Part shown: positions 28,781 through 35,256 of the stretch, one piece after another | Position numbering within the stretch: the stretch's first letter is position 1 | Layout: every line of letters begins with the position of its first letter | Origin: a virus | Strand: one strand, 5' to 3' | IMG/VR virus record: IMGVR_UViG_3300030522_000009 | Span: 1-37,814 of that record | Length of the DNA stretch: 37,814 bases | The notes under the pieces: model-generated | The model's database searches: none | What the model saw: the letters and a program-made list of their open reading frames with translations, nothing else | Told to the model about the DNA's origin: nothing | Program-made: the position numbers and the translations under genes

Positions 28781-29292
28781 GCGCCATCGAGGAGACGAGC
28801 ACGGCCGGCGCGGCTGGGCAGGACATCCGGGACGGTAGTCAGCCGTCCGGGACGGCGTTCGCCCACACCGTCGTGGCCGCGTTCATGCCGCACCTGCCGT
28901 ACGCCGACGCGGTCCACGCCGAGCTGGCCGCGTGGGAGCTGCACCCGGAGGTTCTGGAGGCCGGTGTGCGGGCCGGCGGCCCGGGCGGGCAGCGGGAGCT
29001 GTTCCTGCGCCTGGTGTGGCCGGCCGGGCACGAGGACCTCGCCGAGTCCGTACGGCCGGACGGGCTGACGCTCGCCTGGACGCACATCACCGGCTGGTCC
29101 GTCCACACCCTCGACGAGGCCCGCCTGCTGGACGTCGACGAGTTCGTGGCGCCGGCGGTCCTGGCGGAGTACGTGCTGCACCTGGCCGAGCACGGCCTCG
29201 ACCGCGACTGGGTCCCCGAGGACCCCGCCCGGTGGGAACACGCCCTCGTCGTCGAGATCGCCTGCATCCTGCTCGACGAGGGGGGCCGGTGA
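28777..29292 (+). CDS. Hypothetical early protein, 171 aa
   Basis: ATG 28777, ATGA overlap with the previous stop; an in-frame ATG 48 bases upstream lies inside that gene and is less likely. The protein is acidic with a mixed helix/strand look: FAHTVVAAFMPHLPYADAVH, LFLRLVWPAGHEDLAESVRP and HALVVEIACILLDEGG. No cysteine cluster and no motif that I recognise. It overlaps the LuxR-like gene by four bases. Confidence 0.6.
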   Translation: MSAIEETSTAGAAGQDIRDGSQPSGTAFAHTVVAAFMPHLPYADAVHAELAAWELHPEVLEAGVRAGGPGGQRELFLRLVWPAGHEDLAESVRPDGLTLAWTHITGWSVHTLDEARLLDVDEFVAPAVLAEYVLHLAEHGLDRDWVPEDPARWEHALVVEIACILLDEGGR

Positions 29293-29777
29293 CCGCGACC
29301 CTCACGGACAGGCACCTGGCGCAGCTGCGTATCGCGGGTCTGGCGCGGCCGAGGCCGCCGTACCCGGGCCAGGAGTGGAAGCCGCGTACGCCCGCCGAGG
29401 AGCACCTGCTGAGCGAGGGCCACCGCCTGGACCGGCTGCGGCTGCTGCTCCTGGAGGAGATCGGGCGGCTGCGCCGGCAGACCGCGTGCGCGCCGCGTGC
29501 GCAGGTGATCGCCGCCGCTGTCCGTAAGGCGGAGCGGCTGCGGGAGTGCCCGCTGTCCCCGGCGCTGCTGGCCGTGGTCGCGGCGGCGGCCGTCGGGGAG
29601 GCGCCGGAGGACACCGCGCGCCGGCTGTGTCTGTCCTACGAGTCGGTCAAGACGAACCGGCAGCGGGCGGTGTCCCGCCTGGGGGCCCGGAGCATGACGC
29701 ACGCGGTGGCCCTGGCCCTGGCGCACGGCTGGCTGCTGGCCGAGGACGTCCTCGGCGACGGCGGTGAGGCCCGATGA
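29289..29777 (+). CDS. LuxR/GerE-type helix-turn-helix protein
   Basis: A 162-residue protein from GTG 29289. Residues 88-148 are a GerE-type DNA-binding domain: LSPALLAVVAAAAVGEAPED, TARRLCLSYESVKTNRQRAV and SRLGARSMTHAVALA, with the usual VKTN recognition helix. The N-terminal half (1-85) is basic and helical, without a receiver or ligand-binding domain. It is probably a phage transcription regulator, for example of early-to-late switching; it has no sensor partner nearby. Confidence 0.78.
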   Translation: MTATLTDRHLAQLRIAGLARPRPPYPGQEWKPRTPAEEHLLSEGHRLDRLRLLLLEEIGRLRRQTACAPRAQVIAAAVRKAERLRECPLSPALLAVVAAAAVGEAPEDTARRLCLSYESVKTNRQRAVSRLGARSMTHAVALALAHGWLLAEDVLGDGGEAR

Positions 29778-29992
29778 CCGGGCTCGTGATCTCGCTCGTC
29801 GTCTTCGGTGTCGGCATGGCCGCCTGGTTCGCCCTGGGCGTGCTGGTCGAGTACCTGGCCGCCCGGGGGACCGTGCCCGAGCGCCTGGCCGTGCACGTCC
29901 TGCCCGGCCGGCTGCCCTCCTACGTCCGCGAGGACCTGGCGATCTCCCGCCGGGACCGCGCTCAGTACCGCGTACGCAAACCCGGGGCCTGA
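29774..29992 (+). CDS. Small membrane protein, 72 aa
   Basis: ATG 29774 in an ATGA overlap. One long hydrophobic helix (about 4-28: GLVISLVVFGVGMAAWFALG) is followed by a basic tail with SYVREDLAISRRDRAQYRVR. It ends just before two tandem hairpins. It could be a membrane-anchored accessory or host-interference protein; unknown. Confidence 0.6.
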   Translation: MTGLVISLVVFGVGMAAWFALGVLVEYLAARGTVPERLAVHVLPGRLPSYVREDLAISRRDRAQYRVRKPGA

Positions 29993-29998
29993 GGCCCC
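29984..29998. terminator. Short hairpin over the stop codon of the membrane-protein gene
   Basis: GGGGCC (29984-29989) pairs with GGCCCC (29993-29998) around TGA, the stop codon of the 29774 gene, just before the larger hairpin. Confidence 0.45.
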
Positions 29999-30008
29999 AC
30001 CAAATTCT

Positions 30009-30044
30009 CCGGGCGGGACGTGACCTGTTACCCGTCCCGCCCGG
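30009..30044. terminator. Perfect 12-bp hairpin in the 29993-30072 gap
   Basis: CCGGGCGGGACG (30009-30020) pairs with CGTCCCGCCCGG (30033-30044) around a 12-base loop. It follows the small membrane-protein gene and precedes the next ribosome site (AAGGAATGG) by 14 bases. Terminator or attenuator. Confidence 0.65.
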
Positions 30045-30072
30045 GCCCCGACACGACAAGGAATGGACGCCC

Positions 30073-31269
30073 ATGCGTCGCGAAGAACTGCGGATCATCA
30101 CCGAGGCCATCGAGGGCCTCATCCCCGCCGCCGCGCCCGCCCATCTGATCGTCACGGTGGCCGAGCGGCTGCCCGGATCCGTCGCGCTGCGGAACACCTG
30201 GCACGGCACCCCCGGCGACGTGGGCAGGACCGTGTTCACCGCCCTGTACGGCCGCCCCGACACCACCCCGCCGGCCAGCCCGCTCGCTCAGGCCCAGGAC
30301 GCCAAGGGCCGCCGGGACCTCGGCGGGGAGATCGGCGCGCTGATGGCCGCCGACCAGGAGCTGACGTCGGCGCCCTGGTACCCGGCGCGCCCGGGCGACC
30401 TGGTCCACGTCGCGTACGAACAGGCCGGCGCGATGCCCGCGTTCGGGGAGACGTACGTCATCGGTCCTGCGTCCGCGCACGGCCTGATGAGCATGATCCT
30501 GCTGGCGCACACCCTGCCGGACTCGACGCCCGAGGACGACGTCAAGGCCATGACGGGCTGCTTCGAGGCCGAGGTCTCCGACGACCCGCTGTACGGGGTG
30601 TGGTTCGAGGCGGGGCCGCACCGGCTGACGATCGTCCGCGACGGCCAGGTCGTGCACGACGGCGCCGTTCGCCGCGTCGGTGGCGTGGCTGCGGCCGGCC
30701 TGATGCTGAGGACTTTCGCGCAGGCCGTGACCGAGGCGGAGGGCTACCTGGAGCGTGGGGAGCCCGAGCTGGCGCTGGCCCGGCTGCGGTCGCCCGGGCC
30801 GCTGCCGCCGTGCGGAGCCCCCGGCATCATGCCCGACCATGAGCCGTGTGCCCGCCCGCGCGGCCACGGCGGCCCGCACTGCGACGACCCGGACTACCGC
30901 GAGGCTCCGCACGAGTGCCCGGCGCTGCCCGAGCAGCTGCACGCCGTGGTGACCGTCGACGCGGACTGCGCCGACGTTCACTTCGCGGGCCTCTACGAGG
31001 AGCGGGAGGTGGCCGTCGACGTCGCGGCCGGCCACGAGGCCTACGTCGAGGAGCACACCGCGCAGTCCGTGAGGGACTACGCCCACGGCACGGTGGCCGT
31101 TGTCCTGCCCGGCCCCCGGCAGTTCCGGCGGACCGGTGTGCAGATGGCGGTCGTCGTGCCCTTGCGGGTCCTGCCCGACCCGCGCGCCGAGGACGAGTGG
31201 GCGGCCGAGGGCATGGCCGCGTCCATGGAGCCCGACCCCGACTACGGCAAAGACCTGGACGACGAGTGA
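30073..31269 (+). CDS. Hypothetical early protein, 398 aa
   Basis: ATG 30073 with AAGGAATGG upstream. The N-terminal 80 residues (RREELRIITEAIEGLIPAAA; VTVAERLPGSVALRNTWHGT) suggest a small helical domain that I recall as recurring in Streptomyces phages without known function. The middle has FGETYVIGPASAHGLMSMIL, then a cysteine/histidine-rich block (PCGAPGIMPDHEPCARPRGH and GGPHCDDPDYREAPHECPAL) that could bind zinc. The end has strands with VVTVDADCADVHFAGLYEER. It may be a multi-domain replication or regulatory accessory; nothing catalytic was seen. Confidence 0.6.
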   Translation: MRREELRIITEAIEGLIPAAAPAHLIVTVAERLPGSVALRNTWHGTPGDVGRTVFTALYGRPDTTPPASPLAQAQDAKGRRDLGGEIGALMAADQELTSAPWYPARPGDLVHVAYEQAGAMPAFGETYVIGPASAHGLMSMILLAHTLPDSTPEDDVKAMTGCFEAEVSDDPLYGVWFEAGPHRLTIVRDGQVVHDGAVRRVGGVAAAGLMLRTFAQAVTEAEGYLERGEPELALARLRSPGPLPPCGAPGIMPDHEPCARPRGHGGPHCDDPDYREAPHECPALPEQLHAVVTVDADCADVHFAGLYEEREVAVDVAAGHEAYVEEHTAQSVRDYAHGTVAVVLPGPRQFRRTGVQMAVVVPLRVLPDPRAEDEWAAEGMAASMEPDPDYGKDLDDE

Positions 31270-31793
31270 GCGCGGCCCGGACCCGGCGCAACATGCGCAG
31301 GGAGAACGTGCGCCAGTTGAGCCAGCGTGAGCCGGAGCTGAGCCACCGGCAGATCGCGGAGCGGCTCGGGATCTCCAAGGACACGGTCCGCCGCGACCTG
31401 GACGCGCTCGCCGAGGAGCCCGGCGCGGATGGCGCAGTACCGGATGCGCCGGGTGCGCCGCAGGTCAGCGTGGGTGGCGCGGCACCGGATGCGCCAGATG
31501 AGCCAGACGAATCACGCGGGGCGCTGCCCCGTCGTACGGCGCCTCTGGCCGGCGCACCGGATCTGAGCCAGTGGCCCGCGCTGCGCCGGGACCTGGCGCA
31601 GATGGCGCAGTCCGGGATGAGCGTGGAGGCGCTGGTGCATCAGGCGGTCGTCGCCGTGGCGCACGGCTACCGCCAGGCCCTCGACCGTGGCGAGCTGCGG
31701 CCCGGTGACCGGTTCCTCGTCTCCGGCGTGACGCTGCGGCCTGCCGCGCTGCTCGCCGACCGCGCCGTGCCCGACTCGGCACGGCACCCGTGA
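31266..31793 (+). CDS. HTH (DeoR-like) DNA-binding protein, 175 aa
   Basis: GTG 31266 in a GTGA overlap. Residues 25-48 (ELSHRQIAERLGISKDTVRR plus DLDAL) are a clear winged-helix HTH of the DeoR/GntR kind. A proline/alanine/aspartate-rich linker (about 50-95) contains duplicated PDAP motifs, whose DNA forms two 20-base near-palindromes. The C-terminal helical part holds MSVEALVHQAVVAVAHGYRQ. It is probably a regulator or initiator-type protein; the duplicated DNA could be its own binding site. Confidence 0.68.
   Translation: MSAARTRRNMRRENVRQLSQREPELSHRQIAERLGISKDTVRRDLDALAEEPGADGAVPDAPGAPQVSVGGAAPDAPDEPDESRGALPRRTAPLAGAPDLSQWPALRRDLAQMAQSGMSVEALVHQAVVAVAHGYRQALDRGELRPGDRFLVSGVTLRPAALLADRAVPDSARHP
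31431..31495. repeat. Pair of palindromic repeats inside the DeoR-like gene
   Basis: Two copies of a 20-base unit with GGCGC(A) and (T)GCGCC arms around a GTACCGGA or GCACCGGA centre, at 31431-31450 and 31476-31495 (two differences). A partial third copy is at 31551-31562. They may be binding sites for a dimeric HTH protein, perhaps the one encoded here. Coding for PDAP repeats is an alternative explanation. Confidence 0.45.
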
Positions 31794-31795
31794 CC

Positions 31796-31836
31796 GGGCC
31801 GCCCGCCCCGACCTCCCCCTGACGGGCGGGCGGCCC
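31796..31836. terminator. Perfect 13-bp hairpin after the DeoR-like gene
   Basis: The arms 31796-31808 and 31824-31836 pair perfectly (GGGCCGCCCGCCC with its complement) around a 15-base loop. It is a likely terminator; it lies 40 bases before the lipoprotein gene. Confidence 0.65.
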
Positions 31837-31875
31837 ACCTCGACCGAGCACGACCCGTACGACGTGGAGGACGGC

Positions 31876-31998
31876 ATGGTCAAAAACGCCCTGGCCCTGG
31901 TGGCCGCCTTGCTGCTGCTGGTGGCCGGATGCGGCCAGCCGTCCTCGCACGCCGTCCCGCACCCGAGCCCCAACGCGCCGCCATGCGCGCCCCGGTAG
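31876..31998 (+). CDS. Small lipoprotein, 40 aa
   Basis: ATG 31876 with a good ribosome site (GTGGAGGACGGC). Residues 2-4 include a lysine, residues 5-17 are hydrophobic (ALALVAALLLLVA), and LVAGC with C19 is a clear lipobox. The mature part is only about 22 residues, proline- and serine-rich, with a second cysteine near the end. It would be anchored on the outer face of the membrane. Small phage lipoproteins often block superinfection or DNA entry (known in other phages); that role here is inference. Its end overlaps the next gene by 16 bases. Confidence 0.7.
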   Translation: MVKNALALVAALLLLVAGCGQPSSHAVPHPSPNAPPCAPR

Positions 31999-32237
31999 CA
32001 GCGGTGGCCGCCCCCTGGCCGCCCGCACTGCTCCCCGGGCTGTGGGTCGACCTCGGCGACTGGCACACCAAGCGGCAGGTCTGGCTGAAGGAGCCCGCCG
32101 CCCGCTTCACCTGCCGCCACGGCTGCGCTCACGAGGCCTTCGGGGCCCGGGCCGTCGCGGCCTTCACCACCCGTATCACCACCGACCACGCCCGGGCCTG
32201 CCCGGGCCCGAACAGACAGGACCGCCACGATGGCTGA
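31983..32237 (+). CDS. Small zinc-knuckle-like protein, 84 aa
   Basis: ATG 31983 lies in the end of the lipoprotein gene; there is no strong ribosome site, so translation is probably coupled. It contains FTCRHGCAHEAFG, then TTDHARACPGP near the end, a possible C-C-H-C metal site. The N-terminus is hydrophobic with tryptophans. It overlaps the next gene by 8 bases. No known function. Confidence 0.55.
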   Translation: MRAPVAAVAAPWPPALLPGLWVDLGDWHTKRQVWLKEPAARFTCRHGCAHEAFGARAVAAFTTRITTDHARACPGPNRQDRHDG

Positions 32238-32619
32238 GTCACTGACCAGACCGACCCCGAGCCTCCTCGCCGAGCCGCGCCCGGCTCCGCCCTACAGCCG
32301 TAGCGCGTGGGAGCGGGCAGTGATGACCGGCACCCTGCAGGTGCACGCCCGCCTCCTGGCCTTCGTTCTGGCCCATCACGCCGGCGACAGCGGGCACATC
32401 CCGGCGGGACACGTCCAGGACGCCCGGCACCTCGCGCCGCAGCTCGGCGCGTCCGGCAAGGTCACCCGGATCTCCCTCAACTTCCTGATGTCCGAGGGCT
32501 ACATCAGCCGCCCGCCCATCCAGGAATGGACCGAGGACCGGCCCCGGCCGATCACGCTCACGATGCCGCCGGCCGCGGGTGTGCGTCAGGAGCCTCCTCA
32601 TCCCGGCGGCCAGCCGTGA
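32230..32619 (+). CDS. Winged-helix-like early protein, 129 aa
   Basis: ATG 32230. A central helical core (WERAVMTGTLQVHARLLAFV; LAPQLGASGKVTRISLNFLM; SEGYISRPPIQEW) looks like a winged-helix DNA-binding domain similar to those in phage replication proteins. The N-terminus and C-terminus are proline-rich. It lies two genes before the probable replication initiator and may help it, or act as an early regulator. Confidence 0.58.
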   Translation: MAESLTRPTPSLLAEPRPAPPYSRSAWERAVMTGTLQVHARLLAFVLAHHAGDSGHIPAGHVQDARHLAPQLGASGKVTRISLNFLMSEGYISRPPIQEWTEDRPRPITLTMPPAAGVRQEPPHPGGQP

Positions 32620-32843
32620 CCGAGCGTCAGTTAGCGCTGCTGCCCGCTGATCCGCCCCGCTGGGGCGGTCCGCCCGCCGTACCCGCTGTGCCGATCCGGA
32701 CCTCGGGCCAGACCGAGTACTCGGTCACGTGCAGCGGCCCGGGCGGCTGCGGCGCGCACCACCGGCACGTCAGCACCGGCATCAAAACCGGCCCGTGCGG
32801 CGCCGAGTACAGCATCTCCGACCCGAACGACGACCCCCCTTAG
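32616..32843 (+). CDS. Small hypothetical protein with TTA codon, 75 aa
   Basis: GTG 32616 in a GTGA overlap. The sixth residue is a leucine coded by TTA (32631-32633), rare in Streptomyces. Residues 39-63 include SVTCSGPGGCGAHHRHVSTG and a later KTGPCGAEYSI, a possible metal site. It ends 32 bases before a perfect hairpin. Confidence 0.55.
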   Translation: MTERQLALLPADPPRWGGPPAVPAVPIRTSGQTEYSVTCSGPGGCGAHHRHVSTGIKTGPCGAEYSISDPNDDPP

Positions 32844-32874
32844 GACGCCGTGGCCCGTATGCCCGCCCCGCGCG

Positions 32875-32900
32875 AGCCCCGTCACTGCTGTGACGGGGCT
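32875..32900. terminator. Perfect 11-bp hairpin before the initiator gene
   Basis: AGCCCCGTCAC (32875-32885) pairs with GTGACGGGGCT (32890-32900) around TGCT. It lies in the 32844-32960 gap and separates the initiator gene from the preceding cluster. Terminator or leader structure. Confidence 0.6.
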
Positions 32901-32960
32901 GGAGGCGCGGCCCGGGCCGCTGTCCTTCCCCGCCCCTGCAGAACCTCAAGGAGCAGTGCT

Positions 32961-33986
32961 GTGCCAGACCAGCAGCCGGACCGCGCGAGCGGGTCCGTCC
33001 CGCACACCTTCCGCCTGCGGATGGCGTGGCAGTGGGTTCCCCGGATGCCCGTTGCCCTGCGCCGTCAGAAGGCCTTCCTGTATGCCGTGCAGACGGTGGC
33101 GGCGATGGCCGACACGGCCGGCCGTACGCGCTGGCACGTCGAGGGCGAGGACACCCCCGGGCGGCCGCTGCGGCTGAAGGAGCTGGCCGCGGCGATGGGG
33201 TCGGACGAGAAGGACGCCCGCCGCTACCTGACGGCCGCGATCGCCGCCGGGGTCCTCACGGCCGAGCAGGCCCCCAGGCGCGGCCGTACGACCGTGTATG
33301 TGCTGCTCCTGCCGCCGTACACGCCGCGGTGGGAGGCCGCTCTCGCCGTCCTCACCGCGGGCGGCGCGGACGCCGTCGAGGATGACGGCCACGCCCCCGC
33401 CGGCCGGACCGACTTGGGGGAGGCGTCCCCCTTTCTCGACAGCCCTGCCGCACACGCGAGTTCGGGGGACGCCTCCCCGAACTTCCCCCCTGTTGCTGCC
33501 AGTCAAGAACGGGGGACGCCTCCCCGTTGGAGTTCGGGGGACGGTTCCCCGTCGAGAACGGGGGACTGTCCCCCCAATAAACCAGGTAGTACCACGGACA
33601 CCCCCCACGAGATGGCTGGTGAAGGACCTCAACTGCGGGACGCACGTGGGCACAACGAGACCCACGAGCGGGCCGAGGCCGAACCGGACACCTCGGCGGG
33701 CATGCCGCTGCGCTCCGTGGACGGCGCACACTCCGGGGCGCGTACCGGCCGTCCTCGCGCCTCCGTGCCCGACGGGCAGATGCCGCTGCTGATGACCGTC
33801 CCGGCCCCCCACGGCCCCCACGAGCCCCCTGCGGCCCCCGCCCCGGGTGATCGCCCCATCGGCGCGCCCCGGGACGGCTGGCGGCGCCTGGTGGCCCGCG
33901 AGCGGCCCGACGACGCCCACGCGGTGTTCCGCGACCGCTGGAAGGGCGAACACGCCCGCTGCCTGCCCGACCCCACCGGAACCTGA
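32961..33986 (+). CDS. Probable replication initiator with winged-helix domain
   Basis: GTG 32961 with AAGGAGCAG upstream; the frame also extends to 32850, but that start lies across the hairpin and lacks a ribosome site. Of 341 residues, about 15-120 form a winged helix (RQKAFLYAVQTVAAMADTAG; RLKELAAAMGSDEKDARRYL; VLTAEQAPRRGRTTVYVLLL) like those of phage replication initiators and replisome organisers. The middle (about 150-225) is serine/glycine/proline-rich because its DNA carries the iteron-like repeats. The end has DGWRRLVARERPDDAHAVFR. In lambda-type phages the origin lies inside the initiator gene, which fits here. The initiator role is inference. Confidence 0.65.
   Translation: MPDQQPDRASGSVPHTFRLRMAWQWVPRMPVALRRQKAFLYAVQTVAAMADTAGRTRWHVEGEDTPGRPLRLKELAAAMGSDEKDARRYLTAAIAAGVLTAEQAPRRGRTTVYVLLLPPYTPRWEAALAVLTAGGADAVEDDGHAPAGRTDLGEASPFLDSPAAHASSGDASPNFPPVAASQERGTPPRWSSGDGSPSRTGDCPPNKPGSTTDTPHEMAGEGPQLRDARGHNETHERAEAEPDTSAGMPLRSVDGAHSGARTGRPRASVPDGQMPLLMTVPAPHGPHEPPAAPAPGDRPIGAPRDGWRRLVARERPDDAHAVFRDRWKGEHARCLPDPTGT
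33416..33575. repeat. Iteron-like repeats; candidate replication origin
   Basis: Five copies of a unit around CGGGGGACGCCTCCCCG have their G-runs starting at 33416, 33464, 33511, 33536 and 33560, so spacings are 48, 47, 25 and 24, close to multiples of 24. Each is itself partly palindromic (GGGGA facing TCCCC). Directly after them the sequence turns A/T-rich for this genome (AATAAACCAGGTAGTACC, about 33576-33593), as expected for a duplex-opening element. They lie inside the winged-helix gene that may encode the initiator. Confidence 0.6.
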
Positions 33987-34018
33987 CCCCGCTCCCCGAC
34001 CCGGAAGGACCCCGTGCA

Positions 34019-34360
34019 ATGCCCTACCAGAAGCCGCGCCCCGCCCCGCCCAACGGCCCCGGCCAATGCCCACGCTGCTCGGCCGAGGTGTTCTGGTGCG
34101 TCACCGAAGCCAACCGCGTCCCCCAGGCCGTCGACCGCGACCGCGACCCGAAAGGCAACCAGGCCATGCGCATCGACCGCGTCGGCCGCTACCTCGTCCG
34201 CCAGCTCACCAACGAGCGCAAGACCCCCGAGGGCAGCGAAACCCTCCACCAGCCCCACATCGCCACCTGCCCCAACCCGGCGCCCAAGCCCGCCAGGAAG
34301 CGGCTCTCCGCCGCCCGGGTCAGCGTCGGCATCCGCCCGGTCAGGTGGCAGCAGCGATGA
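34019..34360 (+). CDS. Hypothetical protein with CPRC motif, 113 aa
   Basis: ATG 34019 after GGAAGGAC. It contains GQCPRCSAEVFWCVTEANRV near the N-terminus, a likely zinc ribbon, and at the end a basic helical part (KPARKRLSAARVSVGIRPVR). The middle has NQAMRIDRVGRYLVRQLTNE. It is the kind of small nucleic-acid-binding protein common in the early regions of actinophages; no specific role recognised. It overlaps the next gene as ATGA. Confidence 0.62.
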   Translation: MPYQKPRPAPPNGPGQCPRCSAEVFWCVTEANRVPQAVDRDRDPKGNQAMRIDRVGRYLVRQLTNERKTPEGSETLHQPHIATCPNPAPKPARKRLSAARVSVGIRPVRWQQR

Positions 34361-34710
34361 CCCACCAGCCCCACACCGGACACCGCGCCGTCATCCAGAC
34401 CGCCCTCGAGGACTGGTGGCTCAACACCGACCTCAGCAAGCCCTTCGAGCCCCACGACGTCGCCACCCAGGTCGACACCTACCTCACCCACAGCGGCTAC
34501 ACCATCACCCCCGACAACCCCAGGACACCCATGCCCACCCGACGCGCCATCACCGGCACCGTCCTCGTCGCGCTCCTCTGCGCCGCCTCCACCACCGGCA
34601 CCGCCATCCGCCACGAATGGGGCTGGACCATGGCCGGCGCCCTCATCACCGGCTTCCTCACCCGCGAAGCCACCCGCGCCATCAACGACCGCCGCCAGAA
34701 CCGCACATGA
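34357..34710 (+). CDS. Membrane protein, 117 aa
   Basis: ATG 34357 in an ATGA overlap. A soluble N-terminal half (1-62; HRAVIQTALEDWWLNTDLSK) is followed by two hydrophobic helices (about 64-82 and 88-102: ITGTVLVALLCAASTTG and TMAGALITGFLT) and a basic end. It may be a membrane-anchored accessory; no known family. It overlaps the next membrane protein as ATGA. Confidence 0.6.
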   Translation: MTHQPHTGHRAVIQTALEDWWLNTDLSKPFEPHDVATQVDTYLTHSGYTITPDNPRTPMPTRRAITGTVLVALLCAASTTGTAIRHEWGWTMAGALITGFLTREATRAINDRRQNRT

Positions 34711-34883
34711 CCGACACCCCGAGCCCACTGATCACCCTCATCTGCCTGGCTGCCGCCGCCATCACCCTCATCAGCCTCACCGCCCGCCACACACGCCGAC
34801 GCACCGTCAACCGCCTCCGCCGACACGGCCACCTCGACGCCGCCAACCTCATCGACCCCCACGACGAATGGAACGACCGGTGA
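34707..34883 (+). CDS. Small membrane protein, 58 aa
   Basis: ATG 34707, ATGA overlap. One hydrophobic helix (about 8-26, LITLICLAAAAITLISLTA) and a strongly basic, histidine-containing tail (RHTRRRTVNRLRRHGHLDAA). It forms a pair with the preceding membrane protein. Function unknown; supported by overlaps at both ends. Confidence 0.58.
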   Translation: MTDTPSPLITLICLAAAAITLISLTARHTRRRTVNRLRRHGHLDAANLIDPHDEWNDR

Positions 34884-35137
34884 CCACGCCCACCACCAGC
34901 GACATCACCGCCGCCAACCTGCGCACCGCACGCGAAAAGGCCGGCCTCACCCGCGCCGCCTTCGTCACCCTCCTTGCCGAACACGGTCACACCACCAGCA
35001 TCCACACCCTCCGCTCCAAGGAAACCCGCCGCAACCACACCATCGACGTCGACCTGACCGTCGCCGCCAGCCGCGCCCTCGGCATACCTGTCACCCACCC
35101 CCTCGGCCTCACCAACCCCACCGGCAGACAGCCGTGA
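34880..35137 (+). CDS. Small XRE-like HTH protein, 85 aa
   Basis: The start is GTG 34880 (GTGA overlap); an ATG four codons earlier is possible but inside the previous gene. Residues 10-70 read as a helix-turn-helix: NLRTAREKAGLTRAAFVTLL, HTTSIHTLRSKETRRNHTID and LTVAASRALGIPVTHPL. This is another small regulator of the early region, with no visible partner. Confidence 0.68.
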   Translation: MTTPTTSDITAANLRTAREKAGLTRAAFVTLLAEHGHTTSIHTLRSKETRRNHTIDVDLTVAASRALGIPVTHPLGLTNPTGRQP

Positions 35138-35256
35138 CCCCTCGCACGCGCGCGCCAGCGATCACGCGCGCGCGAACGCAGGTACGCCCGCGCGCGAAAC
35201 ACCACCCCTACCCACCAGTACGAATGCCCGCCCGCCACCACCCGGAAGGAACGATC
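35138..35256. other. Gap with three alternating CG tracts
   Basis: No convincing gene; a GTG at 35134 could extend the next frame through it, but the ribosome site GGAAGGA favours a start at 35257. It contains three alternating CG tracts (about 35144-35156, 35163-35174 and 35186-35198), the first two with CACGCGCGCGC in common. Alternating CG can adopt Z-DNA. It may hold a promoter, a protein-binding site or neither. Confidence 0.4.

Noticed and set aside
32850-32960. N-terminal 37-residue extension of the initiator
   Set aside because: It reads through the perfect hairpin at 32875-32900 and lacks a ribosome site, unlike GTG 32961.
33411-33580. CRISPR-like array
   Set aside because: Repeats are short, GC-palindromic, unequal, mostly 24 or 48 bases apart, lie in a coding gene and have no cas genes nearby; iterons are the better reading.
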